This document shows positions 8,651-18,838 of a stretch of DNA of 64,000 nucleotides, piece by piece. Origin of the DNA: Propionivibrio dicarboxylicus (GTDB lineage: Bacteria; Pseudomonadota; Gammaproteobacteria; Burkholderiales; Rhodocyclaceae). The first letter of the stretch is position 1. Each line of letters starts with the position of its first letter. The stretch is taken from positions 62,001-126,000 of the forward strand of contig NZ_FNCY01000007.1 of NCBI RefSeq assembly GCF_900099695.1, given 5' to 3'. The position numbers and the translations under genes were made by a program. The notes below the pieces were generated by a model. That model saw only the letters and a program-made list of their open reading frames with translations. It did not search any database and had not been told where the DNA came from.

Positions 8651-9613
8651 ATGGCACCGTCCGCACAAACACCGCCACGAAATACCATGCAAGAACCCGC
8701 TGAAAACGCTCCGATTGTCACTGTTGCCCTCTCCGTGTTCAACGGTGGCGCACTGCTCGAATCGGCCGTACGCTCTGTCGTGGCACAGACATTTCAGGAC
8801 TGGGAGTTGCTAATTCTCGATGACGGCTCGACAGATGGCGCCATCGACCGCCTGCCTCAACTGGAGGATCGACGCATCGTCGTCGTACGTGACGGGCTGA
8901 ACAAAGGACTTCCGAGCCGTTTGAACCAGGCCATTGGCATGGCCCGGGGCCGGTATTTCGCTCGCATGGATCACGACGACTTATGTCATCCGCATCGTTT
9001 CTCGGAACAGGTTGCATTTCTCGACACGAATCCGCAGATCGACTTGTTGGCAACCGAATGCGTCACTATGGACGAAGAAGGCCGTATCAACGGAAGCCTG
9101 CCCGCTCGACATACGCATGAGGCACTCTGTGCCCGCCCGTGGCTTTCGATCCCGATGCCGCATCCAACCTGGATGGGGCGGATCGAGTGGTTCCGCAAAC
9201 ATCGCTATAGCGACCCGGTGCCCTATTGCTGCGACGATAACGAGTTGCTACTCAGAAGCTTTGCCGACAGCCGCTTCTATTGCCTGCCACAGCAATTACT
9301 CGCCTATCGTGTGAGATCTCACACCCCCTGGAAAAAGCTCTGGAGAACGCGGCTCGCCCAAGCGGGGGTTCAGATAGCGTATTTCCGCAAACGCGGCCGG
9401 TGGGGTGCGGCCTTGTTGTCGCTTCTCGCCGCCCTCTTGCGAATCGGAACTGACGGCTATCGCGAAATTCGCTTCCGCTGCATCGGTGCAGCTTCGACGC
9501 ATCAGAACGAATCGTTAAAGGAAAAACACGGTGAATGGATGCGTCTGATCGAGGAGCTCTCACACCCCATCGCCGCACACTCAGCCTGCGACAAAACACG
9601 CAATGAAGCCTAA
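8651..9613 (+). CDS. Glycosyltransferase family 2
   Basis: 320 residues if started at ATG 8651, five bases after the previous stop; ATG 8687 is an alternative and would remove twelve residues. The domain begins IVTVALSVFNGGALLESAV, continues with LLILDDGSTDG and carries the metal-binding motif FARMDHDD. A hydrophobic stretch near AALLSLLAALLRIG in the C-terminal quarter may be a membrane-associating helix. The last eleven bases overlap the next glycosyltransferase gene. Donor and acceptor are unknown. Confidence 0.86.
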   Translation: MAPSAQTPPRNTMQEPAENAPIVTVALSVFNGGALLESAVRSVVAQTFQDWELLILDDGSTDGAIDRLPQLEDRRIVVVRDGLNKGLPSRLNQAIGMARGRYFARMDHDDLCHPHRFSEQVAFLDTNPQIDLLATECVTMDEEGRINGSLPARHTHEALCARPWLSIPMPHPTWMGRIEWFRKHRYSDPVPYCCDDNELLLRSFADSRFYCLPQQLLAYRVRSHTPWKKLWRTRLAQAGVQIAYFRKRGRWGAALLSLLAALLRIGTDGYREIRFRCIGAASTHQNESLKEKHGEWMRLIEELSHPIAAHSACDKTRNEA

Positions 9614-10787
9614 TTCCGATCAATATCATATCGGCGAACAAGGCAAACGAAACATCATCTTCGTCGCCACCACCCCTTTCGCCGTCAACGCCTTCCTGCG
9701 TACGCATCTGATCGCGCTGGCCAGGACCTATAACGTCACCTTGTGCGTCAACACGCAGGTCTATCCGCTCGAAGAAGAGATCGCGCACGCGGTGCGCGTG
9801 CAACACATCGACATTGCCCGCAAGATATCGCCCCGACACGATCTGCGTGCGCTGCTGCAGCTATGGCGATACTTTCGCGCACACCATCCCGCCGCCGTGC
9901 ACAGCATGACGCCAAAAGCCGGATTACTTGCCATGCTGGCGGCAAAACTGGCGTGCGTGCCACGACGTTTCCACACTTTCACAGGGCAAGTATGGGCGAC
10001 CCGCAGGGGAATTGCCCGTACCCTTTTCAAAAGTATCGACTGGCTGATTGCCGCCTGCGCCAGCCAGGTATTTGCCGACAGCGTCTCGCAATGCCGCTTT
10101 CTTGAAAGCGAAAGCGTCGTGCCGACCGGCGGCGTCACCGTGCTCGGCGATGGCTCCGTGGCGGGCGTCGACCTCGACCGCTTCCGCCCCGACCCGACGG
10201 CCCGCGCCGCATTGCGCGCGCAGATGCAGATATCGGAGCATATTCCCGTCTTCCTCTTCCTCGGGCGTATGGTGCGTGACAAGGGCGTCTACGATCTGCT
10301 CGACGCGTTTGCGCGCATTAACGCCGAACACCCCGACTGGGCGCTGTGGATGGTCGGTCCCGACGAAGACGGCCTGCAAGCCGAGCTCGAACAGCGCAGC
10401 AAGACTTTGGGGCTCCGCGTTCATTGGTTCGGCAGGACATTCGAACCGGAACGCTATATGGCAGCCGCCGATGCTTTCGTGCTGCCGAGCTATCGCGAGG
10501 GATTCGGGTCCGTCGTCATCGAAGCCGCCGCATGCGGCCGCCCGGCAATCGCCTACCGGATTGACGGCGTCATCGATGCGATCGTTGACGCGCAGACCGG
10601 GCTGCTCGTCGAAAAAGGCAATATCGACGCACTGGCCGCGGCAATCGCCAAACTCGGCAACGACCGGGACGAAATGGCGCGGCTGGGCACTGCCGCCTAC
10701 ACCCGTGCTTTACGCGATTTTTCGAGTACTACCGTCAGCGCGGCCTGGCTCGCGTTTTATGCTACCGAACTCGATAGATACACATGA
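9603..10787 (+). CDS. Glycosyltransferase family 4, WbuB/PglA-like
   Basis: 394 residues. The N-terminal half contains VHSMTPKAGLLAMLAAKLA and RFHTFTGQVWATRRG, blocks typical of transferases encoded just before an initiating sugar-phosphate transferase. The C-terminal half has FLFLGRMVRDKGVYDLLDAF and the EX7E motif in YREGFGSVVIEAAACGRP. These enzymes commonly add the second sugar to undecaprenyl-PP-linked sugar. The position directly before the PglC-type gene supports this role. The start codon lies within the preceding gene. Confidence 0.88.
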   Translation: MKPNSDQYHIGEQGKRNIIFVATTPFAVNAFLRTHLIALARTYNVTLCVNTQVYPLEEEIAHAVRVQHIDIARKISPRHDLRALLQLWRYFRAHHPAAVHSMTPKAGLLAMLAAKLACVPRRFHTFTGQVWATRRGIARTLFKSIDWLIAACASQVFADSVSQCRFLESESVVPTGGVTVLGDGSVAGVDLDRFRPDPTARAALRAQMQISEHIPVFLFLGRMVRDKGVYDLLDAFARINAEHPDWALWMVGPDEDGLQAELEQRSKTLGLRVHWFGRTFEPERYMAAADAFVLPSYREGFGSVVIEAAACGRPAIAYRIDGVIDAIVDAQTGLLVEKGNIDALAAAIAKLGNDRDEMARLGTAAYTRALRDFSSTTVSAAWLAFYATELDRYT

Positions 10788-10854
10788 ACGGTGCAGAACT
10801 CCACGTGGATAAGCAGCCGCCACCGATAATACCGGCCATTCCGGAGCATGCAGT

Positions 10855-11415
10855 ATGAAACGTCTGTTCGACCTGTTTGTCGCCGTCAGCGTTGCCATCG
10901 CGCTCGCGATTCCCTTCCTGCTCATCGCGCTGGCCGTTCGCCTGACATCAAAGGGGCCGGCCCTCTACTGGAGCGATCGCGTCGGCAAAGACAATCGCAT
11001 CTTCAGGATGCCGAAATTCCGCAGTATGCGAATCGACACACCTGCCGTCGCCACACACCTGCTCGACAATCCCGATCGATGGCTGACACCGATTGGGTCT
11101 TTTTTGCGCAAGAGCAGCCTCGACGAACTACCCCAACTCTGGAGCATACTCAAAGGCGATATGAGCCTTGTCGGCCCCCGCCCCGCGCTCTACAACCAGG
11201 ACGACCTGATCGCCCTGCGTACCGAGGCTGGCGTCCACCAACTGGTGCCGGGACTCACCGGTTGGGCGCAGGTCAACGGGCGCGACGAACTGCCGATTCC
11301 GCAAAAGGTCGCGCTCGATATCGAATACAAACAGCGCCAATCCTTCTGCTTCGACCTCAACATCATCTGGCTTACCGCGCTCAAGGTGATCGCCAGAGAC
11401 GGCGTATCGCACTGA
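10855..11415 (+). CDS. Initiating sugar-phosphate transferase (PglC/WcaJ C-terminal type)
   Basis: 186 residues, the minimal catalytic form of the monotopic phosphoglycosyl transferases. A single N-terminal hydrophobic segment (FVAVSVAIALAIPFLLIALAV, broken by polar residues further on) would be the reentrant membrane helix. The catalytic Asp-Glu pair is in KSSLDELPQL, followed by the GDMSLVGPRPAL block. The protein transfers a sugar phosphate from a UDP-sugar to undecaprenyl phosphate at the cytoplasmic face of the inner membrane, starting the repeat unit. GGAG about eight bases before the ATG is a good ribosome-binding site. UDP-linked product of the adjacent 4,6-dehydratase pathway is the likely substrate. 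Confidence 0.92.
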   Translation: MKRLFDLFVAVSVAIALAIPFLLIALAVRLTSKGPALYWSDRVGKDNRIFRMPKFRSMRIDTPAVATHLLDNPDRWLTPIGSFLRKSSLDELPQLWSILKGDMSLVGPRPALYNQDDLIALRTEAGVHQLVPGLTGWAQVNGRDELPIPQKVALDIEYKQRQSFCFDLNIIWLTALKVIARDGVSH

Positions 11416-11454
11416 GCGCCGCGCCTGGCGCCACGCATCCACACAAGGACACTC

Positions 11455-13404
11455 ATGATCAATAAAATTCTGACGGAACTGGCCATGCCGGTACTGGCCC
11501 TGCCCCGGCCGGCCAAGCGCATCGTCGTCCTGGTTGTCGACATCAGCGCCTGCGTGTTGAGCCTGTGGCTCGCGTATTACCTGCGTCTCGGCGAGTTTGT
11601 CTCTTTATCAGGCAAAGCGCTCATCGCACTGACCGCATCGATCAGCCTGGCCGTACCGATATTCACGCTCTCCGGACTTTATCGCGCCATCTTTCGCTAT
11701 AGCGGCTGGCCGGCGCTCATGACGGTGGCTCGTGCCGTCGGCATCTACGGCCTGCTCTATGCGTCCATATTCACCGCCATCGGCTTCGTCGACATCCCGA
11801 GAACGGTTGGCATCATTCAGCCGATTCTGTTGCTCCTGTTCGTCGGCGCCTCGCGCACCTTCGCCGGCGTGTGGCTGGGTGACCGATACCAGGGCATTCT
11901 CAAAGAGGCCTCTCGCCCCAAGGTGTTGATCTACGGCGCCGGGCAATCCGGCCGACAGCTTGCCGCAGCGATGGCCAACAATCTCGAAATGCAAGTGACC
12001 GGTTTTCTCGACGATGACGACCGACTTCACGGCCACGTACTCAACGGCCTGCCGATCTATAACCCCGAGGACCTCGCCAGCCTGGCGGAAACGCTGAACA
12101 TCGGCGATGTGTTGCTGGCAATGCCCGGCATCAACCGCAAACGCCGCAATGAAATCCTGACCCAGATCCGCAACGCTCGCGTCTCGGTCAGAACCCTGCC
12201 GAGCGTTACTGAGCTCGCCCAGGGAAAAGTCAGCGTTGCGGATCTCCGTGAACTCGATATTGACGACCTGCTCGGACGTGAGCCCGTTACGCCGAACCAT
12301 ATCCTGCTGACCAGGAACATTCAGGACAAAGTCGTCCTCGTCACCGGCGCGGGCGGATCGATCGGCAGCGAACTGTGCCGCCAAATTCTCGCGCTGAACC
12401 CGACCAAACTGCTCCTGATCGAGCAAAGCGAGTTCGCGCTCTATGCCATTCACCAGGAACTGGAAAGCAAACTGGCCGACCGACCGACCGTTCTCGTACC
12501 CCTGCTCGCATCGGTTCAGGATGAGGCTCGGATGCGCGAAATCATGTCCACCTGGCACCCGGAAACCCTGTATCACGCGGCAGCTTACAAGCATGTGCCA
12601 TTGGTCGAACACAATCCTGCCGAAGGCATCAAGAACAATGTACTGGGCACCCTGCGCACCGCTCTGGCCGCGGCCGAGAACGGCGTCAATGACTTCGTGT
12701 TGATCAGCACCGACAAGGCCGTGCGCCCGACCAACATCATGGGCGCGAGCAAACGCTTGGCGGAGATGGTGTTGCAGGCGATAGCGGCAACGGGCACCCG
12801 CACGAATTTCACGATGGTGCGCTTCGGCAACGTGCTGGGATCGTCGGGATCGGTCGTGCCGAAGTTCCGCCAACAAATTCGCGACGGCGGCCCGATCACG
12901 CTGACACACCCCGAGATCACGCGCTATTTCATGACGATCCCCGAAGCGGCACAGCTCGTCATCCAGGCGGGCGCCATGGCCAAGGGCGGCGATGTCTTCG
13001 TGCTCGACATGGGCCAACCCGTCAAGATCATCGACCTTGCGCGACGCATGATCGAGCTCTCCGGCCTCACCGTGAAGGACGAAGAGAATCCGGATGGTGA
13101 CATCGACATCGAAATCACTGGCTTACGCCCCGGCGAGAAACTCTATGAGGAACTACTGATTGGCGACAACCCGAAGCCGACTTCACACTCCCGCATCATG
13201 AAGGCGCACGAGGATTTTATCGCCTGGGACGAACTTGAAAGCAAGCTCAATGCACTGGACATAGCACTTAATGTCAATGACGTTGGTGTGATACGCCTGA
13301 TGATTCAAAACCTGGTATCAGGCTACATGCCCTGTGACGAAATTGTTGACTGGGTATATCTGGCGCAAGAAGCAGATGCGTCTCTCGTTAATCAAGGCGC
13401 ATGA
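11455..13404 (+). CDS. Membrane-bound UDP-sugar 4,6-dehydratase (WbpM/CapD/PglF type)
   Basis: 649 residues. The first about 130 residues hold four hydrophobic helices, then a CoA-binding-like Rossmann segment (VLIYGAGQSGRQLAAAM), then the catalytic short-chain dehydrogenase domain with VTGAGGSIGSELC at about residue 297. The catalytic position in NIMGASKR carries Met rather than Tyr, which is normal for the long WbpM/PglF subgroup and not damage. The reaction is UDP-GlcNAc to UDP-4-keto-6-deoxy-GlcNAc, the entry to QuiNAc, bacillosamine or FucNAc. The neighbouring PglC-type transferase would use the final sugar. Its 3' end converges with the WecA-like gene, 23 bases apart. Confidence 0.92.
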   Translation: MINKILTELAMPVLALPRPAKRIVVLVVDISACVLSLWLAYYLRLGEFVSLSGKALIALTASISLAVPIFTLSGLYRAIFRYSGWPALMTVARAVGIYGLLYASIFTAIGFVDIPRTVGIIQPILLLLFVGASRTFAGVWLGDRYQGILKEASRPKVLIYGAGQSGRQLAAAMANNLEMQVTGFLDDDDRLHGHVLNGLPIYNPEDLASLAETLNIGDVLLAMPGINRKRRNEILTQIRNARVSVRTLPSVTELAQGKVSVADLRELDIDDLLGREPVTPNHILLTRNIQDKVVLVTGAGGSIGSELCRQILALNPTKLLLIEQSEFALYAIHQELESKLADRPTVLVPLLASVQDEARMREIMSTWHPETLYHAAAYKHVPLVEHNPAEGIKNNVLGTLRTALAAAENGVNDFVLISTDKAVRPTNIMGASKRLAEMVLQAIAATGTRTNFTMVRFGNVLGSSGSVVPKFRQQIRDGGPITLTHPEITRYFMTIPEAAQLVIQAGAMAKGGDVFVLDMGQPVKIIDLARRMIELSGLTVKDEENPDGDIDIEITGLRPGEKLYEELLIGDNPKPTSHSRIMKAHEDFIAWDELESKLNALDIALNVNDVGVIRLMIQNLVSGYMPCDEIVDWVYLAQEADASLVNQGA

Positions 13405-13427
13405 CGCTCGGAGAAAAGCGTTTCCGA

Positions 13428-14519
13428 TCAACTGCTGTATTGGGGAACAGAATTTTTTATCGAACGCCGCCCCCAATGGAAGCAGACGAGTCTTCGATAA
13501 CAGAGCCAATACACGAAAGCGCTGAAAACGAACGAAGCCATGAGACAGAGGGTCTGCTCACGGAAATACACGGCAAGCAAAGCAGGAAGTGACGCATAGA
13601 CCCAACAGATCGGCGAAACCGCAGCATTTCTGAAACACGCAGGCCATCCCTTGAAATGCCTGCGAATAATGCGCATTTTGACGAGGCTGTGCAAATGCAA
13701 GCGATCCGGATAACCCGGATTGAGCGAGCGCTTATAACGCCGCGCCATGCTGAAGAGCACCTCAAGCACCGGATACCCACACGCCAGCAGTGGCGCCCAC
13801 TCGGATACTGACGGATTCCTCGTCGGCAACATCACAGCGAGCCAAGCGACCAAAAACCCGAGCAAATACGCACCGCCATCACCAAGAAACAGCTTGCCAA
13901 GAGGGAAATTGACCGCCAGAAAGCCGGCCAGCACAGCAGCCAGCGATAGGCAGATTGACGCGATCACACCGTCGCCGACATCGACAGCGATGATGCCCAA
14001 CGCGGCCAGGCAGATAATGACGCTACCCGCGGCAAGTCCGTTGAATCCATCAATAATATTGACGGAATTCGCCACTCCGGCAACCGCCACCATCGTAAAC
14101 AACACCGATATCGGCACGAATTCCAGTAGTGCATCGAAACCCCAGACTTCGACCTCGGTCAGGCTGACACCGGTCAACAACCAGGCACAAAAACCGCTCG
14201 CCATCGTCGCCAGCAACCGCGCCCGCACACTCACGCGCTTGGTCACATCCTCGGCAAGACCGAAGACGAAGGCCGGCATGCCGGCCAGCAGCATGGCGCC
14301 AAGCACTTCTGCGACCGCACCGGAAGCACTGATCCAAACGGCGATCAGTCCGGCCAGAATGCCGACCCCCCCCACTCGCGGCGTCGCGCCGACGTGGAAT
14401 TTCTGCACACCCTGATCGCTGTCAAGCGTCAATCTGCCATGCCAACGTTGTGTCATGACAATGAACACGCATACGACAAGAGTAACTAGCATCCCAAAAA
14501 CAAAGGAATATTCTCGCAT
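13428..14519 (-). CDS. WecA/WbpL-type polyprenyl-phosphate sugar-1-phosphate transferase
   Basis: 363 residues from ATG 14519 (a GTG at 14528 is possible), with about ten hydrophobic segments. GVQKFHVGATPRVGGVGILAG, FGLAEDVTKRVSVRARL, NIIDGFNGLAAG and LFLGDGGAYLLGF are the conserved cytoplasmic loops of the WecA/MraY superfamily. HLHS near the end gives the HxH motif. The Asp-Asp pair of loop 2 reads Glu-Asp (AEDV). These polytopic enzymes attach GlcNAc-, FucNAc- or QuiNAc-phosphate to undecaprenyl phosphate. It lies downstream of gmd, separated by an AT-rich spacer of 430 bases, so it may have its own promoter. Having it beside a second, unrelated initiating transferase is unusual. Confidence 0.88.
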   Translation of the reverse strand: MREYSFVFGMLVTLVVCVFIVMTQRWHGRLTLDSDQGVQKFHVGATPRVGGVGILAGLIAVWISASGAVAEVLGAMLLAGMPAFVFGLAEDVTKRVSVRARLLATMASGFCAWLLTGVSLTEVEVWGFDALLEFVPISVLFTMVAVAGVANSVNIIDGFNGLAAGSVIICLAALGIIAVDVGDGVIASICLSLAAVLAGFLAVNFPLGKLFLGDGGAYLLGFLVAWLAVMLPTRNPSVSEWAPLLACGYPVLEVLFSMARRYKRSLNPGYPDRLHLHSLVKMRIIRRHFKGWPACFRNAAVSPICWVYASLPALLAVYFREQTLCLMASFVFSAFVYWLCYRRLVCFHWGRRSIKNSVPQYSS

Positions 14520-14949
14520 TTCATGCACGCGACGGAATCAAACCGCTCGCATATCCAATCTAGATAGATCATCAATACTTCAAACAGCAAGGTACCTTTC
14601 GCATGAAAACAACGCCCCTACGAAAACCATGCCAACCGATTCTTTCTTTGCCGCACCTGACACACGTCTTGCACAACCATCGACAGGCCGACGCTCCCTG
14701 CCAATTTCAGTGCCAGCACTTGCGTCATCCTCGCTGGCACGATCAATACCTGCCTATTCCGCAACGATAAAGAGTAGAACAATTCCCATACAACCATTGT
14801 CGGGAGAAGACAAACTCTAAAAAACCATATGGCATACTAGGTCTTCACATAACCAATGTCAACCCGAGCAAAAAAACAAGCAAGAAATCAATCACAAAGA
14901 CATCAACAAATTAAATTGTCATCAAAAGAATTACTTTTACCACCTTCGC
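14520..14949. other. AT-rich intergenic spacer upstream of the WecA-like gene
   Basis: 430 bases between gmd and the WecA-like gene, both on the minus strand. Base composition is clearly AT-richer than the surrounding genes, most strongly at 14820-14945 with many A runs. I find no convincing protein, tRNA or strong terminator. The 5' leader and promoter of the WecA-like gene should lie here, but no -35/-10 pair stands out enough to mark. Confidence 0.5.
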
Positions 14950-16056
14950 TTATTCATTGTAATTGAGGGTTTTGTATCCATGTTTCCGAGTCAATTCATC
15001 GCGCTCGGCTGAAATGTAATCTTCCCGCACCATTTCCGCCACCAACTCGTCGAATGTCGTTCTCGGCGACCATCCGAGTTTCGTCTTGGCTTTGGTCGGG
15101 TCACCCAGCAGGGTTTCCACCTCGGTCGGGCGGAAGTAGCGCGGGTCAACGGCGACGATGCAGCGCTCGCCGTCCGGCGTTTGCCAGTAACCCTTTTCTT
15201 CAACGCCCTGGCCTTGCCAACCGATTGCCATGCCAAGTTCCTTCGCAGCGGCATTGACGAAATCGCGTACGCTGTATTGCACACCAGTGGCGATCACGAA
15301 GTCCTCGGGCTTGTCCTGCTGCAACATTAGCCATTGCATTTCGACATAATCGCGGGCGTGGCCCCAGTCACGCTTGGCGTCCATGTTGCCGAGGAACAGG
15401 CAATCTTGCAGGCCCAGCTTGATCCGCGCCAGCGCACGGGTGATCTTGCGGGTCACGAAGGTCTCGCCGCGGTTCGGGCTTTCGTGGTTGAAGAGGATTC
15501 CGTTACAGGCGTAGATACCATAGGCTTCGCGGTAATTGATGGTGATCCAGTAGGCATAGAGCTTGGCCACCGCATACGGGCTGCGCGGATAGAACGGCGT
15601 CGTTTCCTTTTGCGGAATCTCCTGCACCAGGCCGTAGAGTTCAGAGGTACTGGCCTGGTAGAAGCGAGTCTTCTTCTCAAGGCCAAGAATGCGAATCGCT
15701 TCGAGGATGCGCAGCGCGCCGAGGGCGTCCGAGTTCGCCGTGTATTCGGGCTCTTCGAAACTCACCGCCACATGACTCTGCGCCGCAAGATTGTAGATCT
15801 CGTCCGGTTGCGTTTGCTGGATGATGCGGATCAGGCTGGAACTGTCGGTGAGATCGCCGTGGTGCAGGAAGAAGCGCACGTCTTTCTGATGCCGGTCCTG
15901 ATACAGGTGGTCGATTCGATCCGTATTGAACAGGCTGGTCCGGCGCTTGATACCGTGAACGACATAGCCTTTGTCGAGCAGGAATTCGGCAAGGTAGGCA
16001 CCGTCTTGCCCCGTAACCCCCGTAATCAGGGCAACTTTGCGATTTTGTTCGGTCAT
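14950..16056 (-). CDS. gmd: GDP-mannose 4,6-dehydratase
   Basis: 368 residues, full length. The NADP-binding motif is [18 protein letters not shown] near the N-terminus. [19 protein letters not shown], the catalytic [10 protein letters not shown] (YxxxK) and [16 protein letters not shown] are signature blocks of Gmd. It converts GDP-D-mannose to GDP-4-keto-6-deoxy-D-mannose in the cytoplasm, the step before Fcl. It lies 11 bases after fcl in a manC-fcl-gmd operon read on the minus strand. The ending KTLNYNE is typical of the family. Assignment is secure. Confidence 0.96.
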   Translation of the reverse strand: MTEQNRKVALITGVTGQDGAYLAEFLLDKGYVVHGIKRRTSLFNTDRIDHLYQDRHQKDVRFFLHHGDLTDSSSLIRIIQQTQPDEIYNLAAQSHVAVSFEEPEYTANSDALGALRILEAIRILGLEKKTRFYQASTSELYGLVQEIPQKETTPFYPRSPYAVAKLYAYWITINYREAYGIYACNGILFNHESPNRGETFVTRKITRALARIKLGLQDCLFLGNMDAKRDWGHARDYVEMQWLMLQQDKPEDFVIATGVQYSVRDFVNAAAKELGMAIGWQGQGVEEKGYWQTPDGERCIVAVDPRYFRPTEVETLLGDPTKAKTKLGWSPRTTFDELVAEMVREDYISAERDELTRKHGYKTLNYNE

Positions 16057-16067
16057 GGGTGTTCTTC

Positions 16068-17048
16068 CTATTGGTTTCGGGTCGAGGTGTTATTCAAGAA
16101 ATCGTCATAGGCGCGCCGCAAGCCTTCATCGAGCGGCATGCCCGCTTGCCAGCCGAGCGCGTTGAGGCGCGCACTGTCCATCAGTTTGCGCGGCGTGCCG
16201 TCGGGCTTGGTAACATCGAACGTTATTTCGCCGGCATAGCCGACCGCCCTGCCTACCGCTTCGGCGAGTTGGCGAATGGTGATATCGCTGCCATAGCCGA
16301 CGTTGATGTGGCTGAGCATCGGCTGCGTATGCTGCTGGTAAACCCCCTTGTCGAGATTCATCACGTGCACGCTTGCCGCCGCCATGTCGTCAACATAAAG
16401 AAACTCGCGCATCGGCGTGCCGGTTCCCCAAATCGTCACGCAAGGCGCTTTTGCGAGCTTGGCTTCATGAAACCGCCGGATCAGCGCCGGGATGACGTGC
16501 GAGTTCTCCGGGTGATAGTTGTCACCTGGCCCGTAGAGATTGGTCGGCATGACGCTGCGGTAGTCGACGCCGTGGCTGGCGCCGTACTGACGGTTGTAGC
16601 TCTCGCAGAGCTTGATGCCGGCAATCTTGGCGATGGCGTAGGGTTCGTTGGTCGGTTCCAGTGTGCCGGTCAGCAACGCGTCTTCGCGCATCGGCTGCGC
16701 GGCATGTTTCGGGTAGATGCAGCTCGACCCGAGGAACAGCAGTTTCCTGACACCATTGCGAAAGGCCGCATCAATGACGTTGGCCTCGACCATCAGGTTC
16801 TGGTAGATGAACTCGGCCGGGTAAGTGTCGTTGGCATGAATGCCGCCCACCTTGGCCGCCGCCAGATAGACCTGATCAGGCCGTTCGGCAGCGAAGAAGG
16901 CGCGCACGGCGGCCTGGTCGGTGAGGTCGAGTTCGGCACGCGTGCGCGTCACGATATTGCGCTGACCCTGTGCCTCCAGCGTCCGCACGATCGCCGATCC
17001 GACCATGCCGCGATGGCCGGCAACGAATATTTTGCTGGCATGGCTCAC
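16068..17048 (-). CDS. fcl: GDP-L-fucose synthase
   Basis: 326 residues. [20 protein letters not shown] is the N-terminal NADP-binding motif specific to Fcl (GHRGMVGSA). [23 protein letters not shown] with the catalytic Ser, and [16 protein letters not shown] with YxxxK complete the active site. It carries out the epimerisation and reduction of GDP-4-keto-6-deoxymannose to GDP-L-fucose. The ATG overlaps the manC stop by four bases (ATGA), so the two are translationally coupled. The product feeds the GT11 fucosyltransferase at 6594-7475. Confidence 0.96.
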   Translation of the reverse strand: MSHASKIFVAGHRGMVGSAIVRTLEAQGQRNIVTRTRAELDLTDQAAVRAFFAAERPDQVYLAAAKVGGIHANDTYPAEFIYQNLMVEANVIDAAFRNGVRKLLFLGSSCIYPKHAAQPMREDALLTGTLEPTNEPYAIAKIAGIKLCESYNRQYGASHGVDYRSVMPTNLYGPGDNYHPENSHVIPALIRRFHEAKLAKAPCVTIWGTGTPMREFLYVDDMAAASVHVMNLDKGVYQQHTQPMLSHINVGYGSDITIRQLAEAVGRAVGYAGEITFDVTKPDGTPRKLMDSARLNALGWQAGMPLDEGLRRAYDDFLNNTSTRNQ

Positions 17049-18520
17049 GCCTTGCTTCTCCCGTAGCTGTCTTCAAAGCGCACAATATCGTCCTCGCCGA
17101 GGTAGCTACCTGATTGCACCTCGATGATTTCCAGCGGAATCGTGCCGGGGTTGGCCAGGCGATGCACTTCGCCCAACGGAATGTAGGTCGATTGGTTTTC
17201 GGTGATCAACATTGTCTTGTCGCCGTTGGTGATTTCGGCGGTGCCCTTGACGACGATCCAGTGTTCGGCGCGATGGTGATGCTTCTGCAAGCTCAGGCTG
17301 GCCTTGGGCTTGACCTGGATGCGCTTGACCTTGAAGCGCCCGCCTTCGTCGATGCTGTCGTACCAGCCCCAGGGCCGGTGCACCTTGCGATGCAGAGCGT
17401 ACTCTTCACGCCCTCGGGCGGCCAAATCGTTGACGATAGCCTTGACGTCCTGACTGCGCGCCCGATCGGCGACCAGCACCGCATCCGACGTCTCGATGAC
17501 AACGACATCCTTGACACCGACTAGCGCGACGAGTCGGCTGGCGGCATGCACCAGCGTGTTTTCGCACGCAGTCGTCATAACGTCGCCGACGCTGGCGTTG
17601 CCCGCATCATCCTTTGGCAGCACCTGCCAGACAGCGTCCCAGGCGCCGAGATCGCTCCAGCCTGCGTCTAGCGGCACCATGCGGATGTCAAACTCGCTGC
17701 CGGGACAGCGCTCCATGACAGCGTAATCGACAGACTCCGAAGGTATGGCGATGAAGGCATCCTTGTCGGGCCGAACGAAGGGTGTCATGGCGCCTATATC
17801 GGCACTGCGCTGGGTCCAGGCAGCGCGAGTGGAAACGGCAATATCGGGGCGGAAGCGCTCGAGCGCTTTCATCCATACCGAGGCCTTGAGCACGAACATG
17901 CCGGCGTTCCAGTAGTATCCGCCGGCATCGAGATAGCGCTGGGCAGTGGCGGCGTCGGGCTTCTCGACGAAACGTTGCACGGCACGCAATGCCGTTTGCT
18001 CATCCGCCGACGTACCAACTGCGCTATCGGTCTGGATGTAGCCGTAACCGGTTTCAGGCCGGTCGGGGGAAATACCGAGGATGACGATGCTGCCCGCAGC
18101 GGCGGCACGGATCGCCGCTTGCATCGACGCGGTAAAGGCAGCGCTATCGGCAACCGTCTGGTCGGCGGGGGTGACGACCAACACCGGATCCTTGCCGTCT
18201 TCGAGCGCGGCCAGCGCAGCCAGCGTCAGTGCCGGCGCCGTGTTGCGCCCTTTCGGTTCGAGGAGTGCGGCGCCGAGGGCGATACCCGCTTCGCGGAGTT
18301 GTTCGGTGACGAGGAAGCGGTGTTCCTCGCCGCTGACGATCAGCATCTTTTCTACCTGAACGTCATTACCACCGAGGCCCACAAGTCGTTGTGCCGCCTG
18401 TTGAAAGAGACTGTCTTCACCGGTCAGACAGAGGAATTGCTTGGGAAAACCCGAGCGCGAGAGCGGCCACAGGCGCGTGCCCGAACCGCCGCAGAGGATT
18501 ACAGGAGTGACTGAATACAT
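17045..18520 (-). CDS. manC: Bifunctional mannose-1-phosphate guanylyltransferase / mannose-6-phosphate isomerase
   Basis: 491 residues from ATG 18520, preceded by AAGAGG about ten bases upstream. The N-terminal pyrophosphorylase domain has [14 protein letters not shown] and the [11 protein letters not shown] block. The C-terminal cupin domain has [25 protein letters not shown] and [13 protein letters not shown], which carry the metal ligands of type II phosphomannose isomerase. Both halves look intact, so fructose-6-phosphate to mannose-6-phosphate and mannose-1-phosphate to GDP-mannose are both expected. The intervening phosphomannomutase is not in the window. First gene of the GDP-fucose operon. 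Confidence 0.95.
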   Translation of the reverse strand: MYSVTPVILCGGSGTRLWPLSRSGFPKQFLCLTGEDSLFQQAAQRLVGLGGNDVQVEKMLIVSGEEHRFLVTEQLREAGIALGAALLEPKGRNTAPALTLAALAALEDGKDPVLVVTPADQTVADSAAFTASMQAAIRAAAAGSIVILGISPDRPETGYGYIQTDSAVGTSADEQTALRAVQRFVEKPDAATAQRYLDAGGYYWNAGMFVLKASVWMKALERFRPDIAVSTRAAWTQRSADIGAMTPFVRPDKDAFIAIPSESVDYAVMERCPGSEFDIRMVPLDAGWSDLGAWDAVWQVLPKDDAGNASVGDVMTTACENTLVHAASRLVALVGVKDVVVIETSDAVLVADRARSQDVKAIVNDLAARGREEYALHRKVHRPWGWYDSIDEGGRFKVKRIQVKPKASLSLQKHHHRAEHWIVVKGTAEITNGDKTMLITENQSTYIPLGEVHRLANPGTIPLEIIEVQSGSYLGEDDIVRFEDSYGRSKA

Positions 18521-18838
18521 GGCATGAACGCCTCTTGTCTTGTTATGGCCTTGGCAAATAGGCGACGCTCGCGGCTGGACCACCGCCTCTTAACCCCGTA
18601 TATTCTACCTACTTATACTGGTCCGGGCGCGAAAGCGCAGTGTTCTAACCCTCACAAATTCTTCCGACCTCGCACGTCCCATCTGGACAAGGCGCCTTGG
18701 CAATATCGCAATACCTTTACGATCAACACCATAAGCATAACGCCTGAATCCGTTCCTGCCCGTGGACTGCTCCACCAGGCAGACCCCACCTCCCCGGACT
18801 CAGCCCCCCCCGACTTCGTTCCCATTTTTCCGATCGAC
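18521..18838. other. Divergent intergenic region between manC and an exported-protein gene
   Basis: 318 bases. Next to manC it contains that gene's AAGAGG ribosome-binding site. At 18590-18619 there is a possible plus-strand promoter, described separately. The remainder up to 18838 has a C-rich stretch but no convincing open frame with a start signal and no clear hairpin. I see no RNA gene. Confidence 0.4.
18590..18619 (+). promoter_or_regulatory. Possible sigma-70 promoter
   Basis: TTAACC at 18590-18595 and TATACT at 18614-18619 are separated by 18 bases. They match the -35 consensus at four of six positions and the -10 at five of six. It would drive the small exported protein gene with a leader of about 210 bases. 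This is pattern matching only. Confidence 0.3.

Noticed and set aside
12736-12752. Loss of the catalytic tyrosine in the 4,6-dehydratase
   Set aside because: Met at this position is normal in the long WbpM/PglF subgroup, so it is not a defect.
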